Source of the DNA: Chara braunii
Lineage: Eukaryota > Streptophyta > Charophyceae > Charales > Characeae
Length of the DNA: 64,000 bases
Assembly: GCA_003427395.1 (NCBI GenBank)
Contig: BFEA01000372.1
Coordinates: forward strand, 10,079-74,078
Direction: 5' to 3'
A model generated the notes under the pieces. The model did no database searches. It had not been told where the DNA came from and saw only the letters and a list, made by a program, of their open reading frames with translations. Every line of letters starts with the position of its first letter. Position 1 is the stretch's first letter. A program made the translations under genes and the position numbers. Below are positions 50,290 to 60,715 of the stretch, in pieces.

Positions 50290-50871
50290 TTAAAGAAGCA
50301 CTTAGATGAGCGGCGGAGACTGAAAGAGCATGCTGACAATGAGCTTCAGAGGTTAAAAGAGCATGCTGAAGAAGAAGGGCGGAGATTGAAAGAGCATGCT
50401 GATGGTCTTGCATCAAAGCTTTCAGAGAGCGAGAAACAGCTTGGCTGTAGGAATGCAGAAATCAGTAATCTTCGAAATGAGGTGAACCTTCTCAGGGAGG
50501 AGATGAGATTCCAGAATGGGAAGGTACTCCAGCTCAGCTCANCAGTTGAGCAGCTGCGATACACTAACATGGAACTTCAGCGTGTTGTCCAAGAGAAAGA
50601 TGCAGATATCTCATCGTTGATGGAGAAGGTCCAACTTCTAAGTGATGATGCAGGGAAGCTTCGTTATGATCTATTGAAGTTGTCAGAGGAGAAAGAGAGT
50701 CTCACAAACGAAGTGAAAGGAAAACAGAGTCTTGTCGATTGGCTGTCGGCTGAGGTAAAGAAGGTGAGAGAACAGGCAGAGGAAATGGAACTCCAGCTGT
50801 GGGAACGGGATGGCCAATTGAGTATTCTGCGTGGCTCTCTGCAGGACGAGAATGACATGGACTACGCCTAG
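50290..50871 (+). CDS. 3' exon of a coiled-coil protein gene
   Basis: A frame of 193 codons after a good acceptor (cactcttttgcag|TTA, 50289) ends at TAG 50869-50871. The protein is a long heptad coiled coil: LKKHLDERRRLKEHADNELQ, three RLKEHA(D/E) repeats, LREEMRFQNGKVLQLSS, RVVQEKDADISSLMEKVQ, VKKVREQAEEMELQLWERDG, ending DENDMDYA. One N near 50541. Coding bias and composition differ sharply from surrounding repeats, so it looks like a genuine host gene end. Upstream exons were not found; the frame also reads upstream of the acceptor to 50227, which I take as intronic. Family not identifiable from coiled coil alone. Confidence 0.65.
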   Translation, partial: LKKHLDERRRLKEHADNELQRLKEHAEEEGRRLKEHADGLASKLSESEKQLGCRNAEISNLRNEVNLLREEMRFQNGKVLQLSSXVEQLRYTNMELQRVVQEKDADISSLMEKVQLLSDDAGKLRYDLLKLSEEKESLTNEVKGKQSLVDWLSAEVKKVREQAEEMELQLWERDGQLSILRGSLQDENDMDYA

Positions 50872-50924
50872 TGTGGCCTTCAACATCCATCAAAGTGCTT
50901 TTTCGGAAGTTTTTCCACACTTGG

Positions 50925-51460
50925 GTTATGTTGCACAGTTCCAGACTCGGGAAATGTCTTGCGGTTCCGAACTTGGGACGTTGCACAGTTGCAGACTTGG
51001 AACATGTTGCACAGTCTCCGACTTGGTACGTTGCACAGCTCCAGACATGGGACATGTTGTTGTGTTCCAGATTTGGGACATATGCTGCAATTCCAGACTG
51101 AAGACATGTTGCGCAGTTCCAGACTTGGGACATGTTGAGTTCCAGACCTGGGACACGTTGCACAGCTCCAGACATGAGACATGTTGTTCAGCTCCTGACT
51201 TGGGGCACAATGTGCGGCTCCAGACTTGCAACATGTTGTGTGGTTCCAGACTTGGGGCATGCTGTGCAGTTCAAGATATGGGACATGTTGCACAGCTCCA
51301 GTCTTCGGACATGTTGTGCAGTTCCCGACTCGGGACATGTTGCACAGCTCCAGATTTGGGACATGTTGCTCAGCTCCAGACTTGGGACATGTTGCACAGC
51401 TCCAGACTTGGGAGATCATGTGATGTTCCAGACTTGGGAGATGTTGCACAAACTTGGGAA
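50925..51460. repeat. 26-bp minisatellite, about 20 copies
   Basis: Consensus ccagacttgggacatgttgc plus acagct, period 26 (for example 51350, 51376, 51402), diverging by 10-30% between copies. It begins some 50 bp after the coiled-coil stop codon, thus in its 3' UTR. Lack of stops in the unit keeps long frames open on both strands; these are not taken as genes. Confidence 0.92.
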
Positions 51461-52623
51461 TGGAAAAATATCCATTCTTTACAACTGGCAGGTCAAGCAT
51501 TTTCTANGAAGTTCTTTGTGGCGTGTGCTGTATAGACTGTGCCTAGATTGACCCAACTTCAGCCAAGTGATTGTAGAGGACCGTGTTCACTGTCGTGGAG
51601 GTTAACACGAGATTCATTCCATCCACTGCATCCAGTTTAAAAAAGGAAGGAGAGAAAGAGAGAGGGAAGGAGGGGGGAAGCATTTGGAATGGAGCACACT
51701 TCGCAGGGAATGACATGAAATGCTCATCANTAGGATGATATTTTTTGGGGGGAGATTGTGACANAGTCCATTGTATAATCTGCTGGAGATTACGTGGAAA
51801 GTTTCAGGGAGGTGGGGGATTCAAGGTTCCTTCGTGGCCAGCCATTCTCCACCAGTCCACAGGCTGGGCAAGGTTTTCATCATTCCCCGCAGTGTTATTA
51901 TAAACATAAAGCAATGAGAGAGGGGGCTGATGTTCTCTCCCCAGGACGACGTGCAAGGTTTCAGGTAGGAAGGGAGCGTGAGGGTCCTTCCTGGTCTGAT
52001 GATCTTCTCTCTCAAGGGCTACGTGCAAGGTCTCAGCGAGCAGAGGAATTCAGGTTTCTTTCCTGGTCAGCCATTCTCGTCAGGCGATGGTCTTCCCCCA
52101 ATCNCGATGCAACCTCATCATGAATGTATACAAAGCCATCGTGCCAGTCTCATGCAGTGATGACTCGTGATGAGGGTGCGTTATGATCAGTGGAAGACAC
52201 TAGGTGAGGTTTTCATAATCCCCCGCAGCAAGTGACGGAGTGGGCTGATATTATGTCTCCTCTCCAGAGTCACTCTTGAATAAGCCATTGCCTTGGCCAC
52301 TCTACAATCACAGAGCAGAACTCCCGTGGCGTTCCGGTGTATGACCACCAGCACTTGCTGTTTGGGACAGCAGCCGGTCTCCATTCGTGAACATATCTTC
52401 ACAAACNTCAATGAAAGAGGCGTCGGCTCCATGTTATGAATGAAGGTAGCTACGGAGCAGTGTTCATCGCCAAAGACAACTGGTGTCGAGAGCTTTCTGG
52501 GTGATAAGAGTTCTGCCATCAGCATGTGCGTGGCATATGTAGAAGGCTACCGGTAGTAGAGAAGTTTTCTTCTGATGCAACAGACATGCCATCCCTCACC
52601 ATCTGCTCTGTCGAGGGTTGTGG
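51461..52623. other. Low-copy internal repeats, no gene
   Basis: Segments with (c)tggtcagccattctc, aggttttcat.at.ccccgcag and ctgatgttctctcc/ctgatattatgtctcc recur two or three times between 51800 and 52270, in diverged form. No credible ORF. Confidence 0.5.
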
Positions 52624-52736
52624 CTACCATCTTCACCCGGATAGCACGCCCGGTCATTATAGCCGTATTTGCGGCAACTTTCAGTGTACATTCAGTGATT
52701 ATGACCGGGCGTTCTATTCGGGTGAAGGCGGTAGGG
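52624..52736. repeat. Imperfect inverted repeat (hairpin), arms about 37 bp
   Basis: ctaccatcttcacccggata...gcccggtcattat pairs with ataatgaccgggcgt...tcgggtgaaggcggtag around a 34-nt centre. About four mismatches in 31 central pairs. It could be a MITE-like element or a hairpin RNA source. Short frames across it on both strands are mirror products. Confidence 0.75.
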
Positions 52737-53353
52737 GAAGTTATCAATTTACTGCTAATAAATAAATTATTGCCTGCAAGCTTTCGCAATCCTTCATTTA
52801 TCAGCTACGTCTAGATTCTGATTTCCAGCAAGTAAGCTGATCCAATGTTGTATAATACATACCATCTGCCACTAACGGGCATCATCTACCACACAGCCAT
52901 CTCTTGCTACTATCACCACTACTGGTTTACTATTAATCTTCTGCAGCAGGGTCATTCAGCAGCGGAAGCAGTCGGTGCTTGTGCGCTGCAGCTGAAAGCA
53001 TTTACTATATTCTATTATCATTGCCATGACATACTCATTTATGAAATAAAGAAGTAGCCATCACAGTGGTGGCTGGGACGCGCTCCTAGCTCTCCCATCA
53101 ACGTTCCGTCTCAAAAAATCGTTAGCTAAGCAACTATAGAAAGTAAATANAAATGGCTGGAAGCCAGGTGGGAAGGAAGCGTGACATCTGTTTGGCTTCC
53201 CCCTTTGTGATGTACCATGAGAATATCATTTCAGCCGATACTATGTCATTCAATTAGCGAATCACGTCAAAATAAAATGATGCCTTCCGGTTATTTAATA
53301 TGAGGACCTCACATAACCAATGCTCCCTTGAGTATGTGATCGTCTCAGCCGCT

Positions 53354-53672
53354 GCTCAGATGCATTGCAGTCACTGTGTATAAAAGTGTGTCTCCGTTCT
53401 TCGGTTACACAAGAGTTCCGCAGTAAGTAAGTTATCAGTTCTAGACTGACAACTGGAAAAGACAATGCTGACGGTGCCGTCATGATGATGGGCTGGACGT
53501 GTGGGCTCGCGGACTGCTCAGATGCCTTCCAGTCACTGTGTATGAAAGTGTGTCTCCCTTCTTCGGTTACACAGAGCTCAGCAGTAAATTATCAGCTCTA
53601 GACTGACAAGTGAAAACGACGATGGTGACTATGCCGTCATGATGATGGTCTGGACGTCTGGGCCCATGGACA
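53354..53672. repeat. 162-bp tandem duplication
   Basis: gctcagatgc...cagtcactgtgtat at 53354 and 53516; both copies include gtgtgtctcc.ttcttcggtt, agttatcag.tctagactgac and gccgtcatgatgatgg. Differences at about one base in ten. No ORF. Confidence 0.85.
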
Positions 53673-55140
53673 CTGGAGGGAGAGGCTATCGTATCTAGGA
53701 GACGATGCATTGTTTGGGCCGTCTGCACGCGTTTTTTTTTCATCTTCTTCTCGACAGTTCTTTCACGTCTCCTTCGACTTCGGTGTTTGCAGTGTAGGTT
53801 GTTAACTAACTATAGTTCCGAAACTCCTCTGACGGAAGTGGCAATTCATTAATTGAACGACATAGTCCCATTCCTCTGAGTGGAACTATATCATTCCTCC
53901 CAATGACATAGTCCCGTTCCTCCAGATGGGACTTTCTCAGAATGCCCTGGTCATTTTGCTTCATCATTTGTATCATTACGAACCAGCTCGTAGCTCGTTT
54001 GTGACTTGGTTGTTGCCGCTACGGAACCAGTTTCTGAATCAGTTGTTGCCCCTGCTGCTGCTGACTGCAGATTTGAGAGGCGGTTTGTTATTTGCTGCTG
54101 GTGGGACACCACAGTATGGAGTTAACATCTAGAAGGATAGTGGATGGAGAAGCTGGAGTTTACATCTAAGGAGCAATGGGGCATTTGATTCATTATATTT
54201 TGATTAAAATCATTTAATGAAAAAAATACCGCCATGGTATAGATTTAGAAAGGACCCCATTTATTTACTGGGTTGTGCTAATTAGTTTAACAAGCTGTGA
54301 AACAGGTACGCTGAGGAGAATGGGCCAGAGAAGTGAGGCACATGACAGAATTCATGAGCGGTAGTTCGTATGATCGAGGCTGTTGATCAGGGAGAAACTT
54401 TGGTATTTGGCTATGCGAGAGAAGAGGTACAACATTCAGCAGCCGTGGATGCACGACAAGTCTGCCGACAATTGACGTACACCATCGCACATTACGGCAG
54501 TGATTTGTGAGAATCGCGATGAAGCTAGCTCTGCGCATGGGCCATTCTTTTTGTGTTTGTCTGCTTGTTTGTTGACTTTATCGCATCTTTGTTATCCTGC
54601 TCTTAGTGAAGAAGTAGGGTGATGTACGGGAATGGTCCACTGATGTTTATGACTTTGAAAACTAGTTTGGTCTGAGGGCACTCAATCATGTGCTCTTCCC
54701 GGTGCAGATCATGCACTTGCCCATCTGCACGTCNAGGGGCATTCTGACAAAGCTAGTTTTGGAACTAGTAAGCCTAGGCAGGCCTCCAGAATTCCACACA
54801 CTTTTCCCTTACAAAAACAAGTGGTGAGTAACAAGTGAAACTCAGCAAAGCACAAGTATTGCACATTGTAGCCAAGACTCCATCTGGCAAGTGGAGAATG
54901 ACCCTGGTTTGCCTTCCACTGCTGGATTGAAGGCTTCTTACACCATAAAAGTAAAACCTCAGCCCTTTTCCCTGAACTCATCTGCAGTTAGCCATGGGGC
55001 CATTCAAAACAGCACTACGTAGGTTGGGCATTGGACTCTGAAAAGGTCCCCTTCGCCCAACCTGAATGACGAGTAAGAAGATGGAAGCACATATGCCCAC
55101 ATGCCCATCTGATATAAAAGGAAAACAGTGGAAAAAACAG
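53673..55140. other. Region without a supported gene
   Basis: Contains three tandem cc(t/c)cattcctc(t/c).(a/g).tgg.act boxes (53868-53935), Leu-rich short frames and AT-rich stretches. Nothing further is supported. Confidence 0.5.
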
Positions 55141-55173
55141 GAAACACTTCATCTCTTTTTTTTTGGTTTTAGT

Positions 55174-55215
55174 TGTGCAGGGGCCATGCTAATCTTCTCT
55201 GCATCGTTCAATTTC
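55174..55215 (-). ncRNA. U6 snRNA-like sequence (truncated retrosequence)
   Basis: Minus strand reads GAACGATGCAGAGAAGATTA followed by GCATGGCCCCTGCACAA, the conserved U6 core (canonical AACGATACAGAGAAGATTAG, GCATGGCCCCTGCGCAA) including the ACAGAGA-type box as GCAGAGA. The 5' stem is replaced by unrelated sequence and the 3' part ends in CTAAAACC plus nine A instead of the AUGACACGC region and a U-run, so it is a non-functional copy, probably reverse-transcribed. No upstream TATA/USE was found. Confidence 0.75.
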
Positions 55216-55435
55216 TACAGCGCTTCTGCATATTCTCCTTCAGGCTTGAACAGACATTCGTCACGATCGACTTTTCAAAGAAATCTCCGTTTCAAAAACC
55301 GTACATGAAATTTACATTTCATACAGCTTCCCCTTGAAATTTGTTTCTAAATTGAAATCAATTTGGAATTAGTGTTTGTACTAAGTGATATTACTAATTA
55401 TCCTTCTCAATAAATAAGAATTAAATAAGGTTTAA

Positions 55436-56515
55436 ACTTTAAAGAGTTATCTTAATTTAAACAGCAAACACGCCGAGTGGGAGGTGGCAATCTCAAAAAC
55501 ACTAGCACAAATGGTAAAAAGCCACTGTGGGGATCTAACGGGGAACGCTGAAACAGAAACTGGCTGTAGAGTACCGTTCTGGTGGATTATAGACTCCATC
55601 TCAGACTATATCTACAACTTACCATCTGAGATCTACTCAGTATATTCAGCAGACATCACACGCTGCTACGAAACAAGCCCCATTGACGACTCAACACATG
55701 GACTCCGTAAAGCCATCACATTTTTAGTAAAAATTGCTTTCCAGCAGGCCAGAAAAAAACTATGGAAAAACGTCAAATTAGCCTGCAAAATCAGAAACAC
55801 ACAAAACGAAGATAGATTCTGCACTTTCTGGGCCAATGCCCCGTTGCAAAATACAGTAATTTTCTCCATGGAACTCATCGGTCAAATGAACACATGGCTC
55901 ATCAACAATGCATACACCTCCTTGGGGGGTGCAATATGGAGGCAGACACTAGGCGTCCCCATGGGGTTCAGCTGTTCACCCGTCTGGTGTAACCTCTACT
56001 TCTTTCGATACGAATACAACTTCATGAAGAAACGCAAACTACAACCCAACTGAGTCTTACACTTACTCCCTCAATTTCAGAATGTTTTCAGATACTTCGA
56101 CGATCTAAAATGCATTAACAACCCTGGGATCCTTGAATTCTTAAATCCAGATATTAAAAGTGAAAGGAGTAAATACTATTATCTACCCACTCAACTACGT
56201 AACTTTAAAAGAACAGACAGTAGAACACAAAAAAATGGGACATCATAAAATCTGAACCAAATGCAACTTCCTCGACACAACAGTTGAAATCCAGGACCCC
56301 ATCCGAGGTTTCTACAAAACTACCAAATATGACAAAAGGAGAGACTTAGACTTCCTTATCAACAGGTCGCTCAAATATGAATCCAACAGGCAGTCAGTAA
56401 AAATACTGATCCCCCAAGTCATCAGCATAATGACAGTCTCCTCTGAACCTGAAGACGCAGCCACTGAAATAATCGATAGTATGCAAGCAATGATAGAAAA
56501 TGGATTCAACCCCTA
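55436..56515 (+). pseudogene. Penelope-like reverse transcriptase gene, 5' truncated
   Basis: Frame open from 55436 to TGA 56051, then continuing in other frames to about 56515. Motifs: FWWIIDSISDYIYNLP, YSVYSADITRCYETSPI (RT motif A, Asp in SAD), WLINNAYTSLGGAIWRQ, GVPMGFSCSPVWCNLYF (motif B), VFRYFDDLKCINN (motif C FDD, near 56094-56115), then FLDTTVEIQDPI, YDKRRDLDFLINRS (thumb-like). This combination fits the Penelope-like/related RT family common in algae, from memory. N-terminal RT part and any GIY-YIG endonuclease were not found. One or two frameshifts near 56050 and 56240 make it a pseudogene. Confidence 0.72.
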
Positions 56516-56614
56516 GATGTCTGAAAATCATCAAAGAGGTACTCCAAAACCCGCACTCCTATCAACCATTCCAATGCAACAGCGCAATAGTTCTCGGATC
56601 ACTCCAACTCCAAC

Positions 56615-56735
56615 TGTGTGTGTGTGATAGTGTGTGATGTGTGTAGACTACTCACTTGTAATCTGCTTCGGATGGCGGACTGCCCTGAGGGGGCAGGTTC
56701 GCCATCCTCCCGGGCCCCATAATGAGGGAATGAGG

Positions 56736-56790
<55 letters not shown>
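56615..56790. repeat. Hairpin between (TG)n and (CA)n runs
   Basis: GGATGGCGGACTGCCC (56670) pairs with GGGCAGGTTCGCCATCC (ends 56707) around TGAGG; it is flanked by tgtgtg-rich sequence on the left and (CA)n 56741-56790 on the right, which can also pair. It lies 150 nt after the Penelope-like RT and may be its 3' end. Confidence 0.7.
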
Positions 56791-56795
<5 letters not shown>

Positions 56796-56807
56796 AAACA
56801 CTCACAC

Positions 56808-58047
56808 TAACCTAAAGAACCACACATTCACAGATAAGAATACACTCACTCACGCATTCATGTACACACACGCATACACATACAACACCCCACAAGCACT
56901 TTCATATGTAAGCCATCCTATCCCCACTCCGAACACAACACAGAGACGAACTAACAACCCCCAGCATGATCACCAACCTTTAAAACAAAAACAACACCAC
57001 TCCCCACAGAAGCCATCCACGTAACCGCCGTACCCTTACCCACACCCAAGGAAAAGAACTAACACTTCTCCCACCCACCATCCCCCACCAATCACCCTTC
57101 ACACACCAGAACAACTCACACACCCACTGCTCTCCACCTGGGCTTCCCCCCACACAACTAACAATGTCAGCCTTTCCCAAACCACAACCCCCGCCAACAT
57201 TTCTTGAAGGCGTACCCCCACATGCAAACCCACTTTTCCATACCGGTACCACTGGTCCACCAAACCCCGGCGTCCAAATAAGCCTGAGCCCGTCCCTCCT
57301 AAAAAACACGCTTCTTTAGTTAGGAACTTTTTTCCTCCCAACTACAAGACAACAGAAGAACGACAGCGCCCCCCCGCAACCCCTGGACGATCTCTACGAA
57401 ATGACGTAGAAGAAAATTTCGAAACACAGGAACATCCCCACAAAAAGACAACCTCCCAACCTCCATACCAGACGAAAAGGACATTGACGGCACCTGCAAC
57501 CGACGAATCCCCGCCTCCTAAACTTGACTGACACCCCGCCCGTAGCCGGAAACAGAAACTTTCACCTCGAACAAACCGAAGCAGGTCAGTTCGACACACC
57601 CAACGCATCACCACACACATCCCCCTGGATGTACCACCCCTCAACCCACTACTGATAGCTCTCCCACCAACACTCAACCCTTCTTCCCAAATACACACCC
57701 ATGCAACCTCCCACCATGGCTCCCCCAATAATCCCCCCTTTTCTTCCCCCTCACCTTTTGATCTTTCTTTCACCCACCACCGGCCACACCCTCCCTCACC
57801 TCCACGGCTTCTGTAGCTACAACCCACTTTGCTCCTGCCTCTCCCTCACGAACACAACAAGCTTGCTCACAAGAGCTTGTGTCACATGCACATGCACAGC
57901 CGGACCTTATGAGACGGACTCCATATTTGTGACCGATACGATCCGGAGCTCTTTTTGCCTACCTTCGCTCCCTCGATCCCCTGATTGAGAATCAAGCGAC
58001 AAGCTACACTCACCAGCAGTCCAACGCAATGACTGTGCTCCTCTGCC
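56808..58047. other. C/A-rich region without a supported gene
   Basis: Plus strand is rich in ac and ccc; long minus-strand Gly/Trp/Val-rich frames (56980-57827) are composition artefacts. No motif recognised. Confidence 0.5.
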
Positions 58048-58101
58048 ATGGCCAACATCGGAGAAGATCACATCACTGATACGGAGATCAACGATCATGA
58101 G
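58048..58101 (+). CDS. Possible first coding exon (18 codons) with splice donor
   Basis: ATG 58048 in context gccATGG reads MANIGEDHITDTEINDHE and meets a perfect donor GAG|GTAAGT at 58102. No downstream exon could be linked. The same xAG|GTAAGT sequence occurs in the plus strand of nearby LTR families, so this may be part of a retroelement rather than a host gene. Confidence 0.25.
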
Positions 58102-58499
58102 GTAAGTTACGATACACACACCTTCTTAGCCTCTACCCCCCCACACCCCCGTATGAATTGACTACGACGACGCCACTATCCCCTCACCCTCATCCCCCCT
58201 CACACCATTCTCCTTCCCACCTCTCCCTACCTCTAAGACCCTGGAAGAATTGACCCTACTTCACTGGTAATCGGACCAGGTGAGGAGATGCAAATCCTCT
58301 CAGGTGTTCAGGACTGCCCCCCTCCCCCCTCCCCCTCCCCCTAGTCTTCTCCCCTCCTGCTCTCGCTTCCTACGATTCTCAGGGACCGGACTCCATGTCC
58401 ATCTACCCTCTGATGAGCCATCCAAGGGTGCGGATGGCAAAAAGCGCTTAAGGGGACGTGCGTACCCCCTCCTTCTCCTGACTATAATCAGATGAAGGA

Positions 58500-58522
58500 C
58501 CTTCTCTTTGTCTCTCCCTCCC

Positions 58523-58595
<73 letters not shown>

Positions 58596-58770
58596 CCTCC
58601 CCCTCTCTCTCCCTCACTCTCCCGTTCTCTCGCTCTTCAACTCTCTCTCCCCCTCTCTCTCCCTCTCTCATCCTCTTCCTCTCTCGCACACTCCCTCTCC
58701 GCCACCTCCCGACCTCCTTCCACTCTCCCTTCTACCCCTTTCATCCTTCCAGTACAACCCAGTGATAGAT
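58500..58770. repeat. (CT)n microsatellite within polypyrimidine tract
   Basis: CT run at about 58529-58592 embedded in nearly pure C/T sequence to 58745. Long Ser/Leu or Arg/Glu frames here are artefacts. Confidence 0.93.
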
Positions 58771-58960
58771 CCGTTTTGGGAATGCTAACATTGGTTGTTT
58801 ATTGTCAGCGTACTTGAGTAGAATGCTGCTGTGGTGATCGAATTGACTTGTTTTTTCTGGGTTTTCTGATCGTTTTTATGATTCTGAAATAGGACGACGA
58901 AGGTATTTTTGTTGTTCCCAGTCAAATGGGTTGTCGATGCATCTTGCATTTGTTTTTTCA

Positions 58961-60440
58961 CACACATACGGGCTAAACTCGCCTTGATACAATAGTTGGG
59001 GTGGAACCCCCTTCTAAACAGTATCTTTTTTACCTTCCTTCCTTCTCAGTTGCAATTTCTAATCAATACCCCTCATACACATCATCGTAAACCGCAGTAA
59101 AACTCCAACCCCTTGGCTTGACCAGCCCTTTTTATCCCCCCCTCCCGACCCCCCCACGTTCACCCCACGCTCCTCACCACAGATAACCCACCTTGTACCG
59201 CATTTTACAACGGTGTCCATATCTGACCTCGCATACGAGCTAGACGGCAATTGTATGCGATAAAGGTGGAAAATGCTGTGACGAGATATGGAAGGAGAAC
59301 TCCCCACCCCCACCCCCTCCTCCCTTCCCTTGACCCCCGTATTCCCGTATATTATAAACAATACCTCCCTATCGATATGCTAATAAAACCCTCTTTAACC
59401 ACACGACAGTCCCCCCTCCATGCACTATCCATCAAACTGCACGACTGAAATACCACTCTTCACAACCAACCATTAAACATCTCACACCTCTCCGTAAAAA
59501 GTATGCAATCGTTTTTATGTTTTTATTTTATTATTTTTTTCTGAGCTCCCAACATCTTTTTCAGTTATACTCGGAATTGTTTTTTTTTGGGTACTTATCT
59601 GATGTACATTTCGTAGGAAATTGATCCCTGGAATTGATTGCATAGGCTAGAAAAGCATAGATCTCCGCGGCACCGTTAGAAATTTGCGTCTACTGAAATC
59701 GTCCGGGATTTACTCTGCCATAAAAATATCACCTCCGTCCAAACCCTTCCGTGCACACACACACACACACATACGCACTAAATTTGCTTTGATATAATAG
59801 GAGTCGAACCCCCTTCTAAACATCATCTTCTTTACCGTCCTTCCTGCTCAGCTGCAACTTCCAATCAATACCCCGCATACACGTCATCATAAACCACAGT
59901 AAAACTCTACCGTATAGGCTTAACTACCTCCTTCTTCATCCAACCCCCTCCAGTCATGTCCGCCACGTTCACCTCACGCATATACAACAGTGTCCTTATC
60001 TAGTTTTTCCTACGAACTAGACAACACAAATTTCTTTGGCGATAAAAGTAGAAAACACTGTGATAAAGGAGAACTCCCCACCCTCTCCTCCCTCCCCTTG
60101 GTCCCCGTACTCCCGCACATTATGAGCAGCGCCTCCCAATCGATATGACATGCAACTTCTGTTGTGCCTAAATAAACCTCTCCTTAACTTCACGACATTC
60201 TCCCCCCCCTCTCCACTCCCCCCAAACACAATCCATCAAACCGCACGACTAAAATATGCTCTTTATAACCAACCACGAAATAGCTCACACCTCTCCGTAT
60301 AAAGCATGCAATCATTATTACTTATTACTTTGTATATGATGTATGAATCAGTACCATGGAAACGGTTTGCATAGGACAGAAAGACATAAGATCTCCGTGA
60401 CACTGTTTGGAATTAGCGTCCATCGAATTCTTTCGGAAAG
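58961..60440. repeat. About 800-bp tandem duplication
   Basis: cacacatacg at 58961 and 59766; gaacccccttctaaac at 59004 and 59806; catcaaac.gcacgactgaaata and ctcacacctctccgta also recur at the same distance, as does ataagatctccg(c/t)g.cac. Divergence is substantial with many indels. No gene recognised. Confidence 0.8.
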
Positions 60441-60715
60441 GTCTTGGAAAAGCACCTCGGAAGCAAGTATATGATACGGAATGGCAAAACGAGTAGTTGC
60501 CCAACGCAACATACACGCATGTACACAATATAAACCGTGCACGAGGGAAACGAACGGGACAGACACAGGGTAGGAACCCCAAGTACAAAAGGAAAAAGAC
60601 ACGTGATAGTCCACCAAAGAATATAGGTGAACTGGAAAAACGGCTTTCTGACCGAATATGGAGACATAAGTCTCGAGTTTTAATCCCAGGCAGTGCACGG
60701 GTCTAAACAAGCATG

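Noticed and set aside
50831-51535. Long plus-strand frame and a comparable minus-strand frame over the 26-bp array
   Set aside because: Openness follows from the stop-free repeat unit on both strands; periodic peptide without independent evidence.
56980-57827. Minus-strand Gly/Trp/Val-rich frames
   Set aside because: Composition effect of the C/A-rich plus strand; no motif and no start context.
58411-58460. Hammerhead ribozyme-like core: CTGATGA followed by a perfect 7-bp stem GCCATCC/GGATGGC
   Set aside because: The stem is followed by AAA instead of GAA and the flanks do not form stems I and III around a GUH cleavage site, so a functional ribozyme is not supported.
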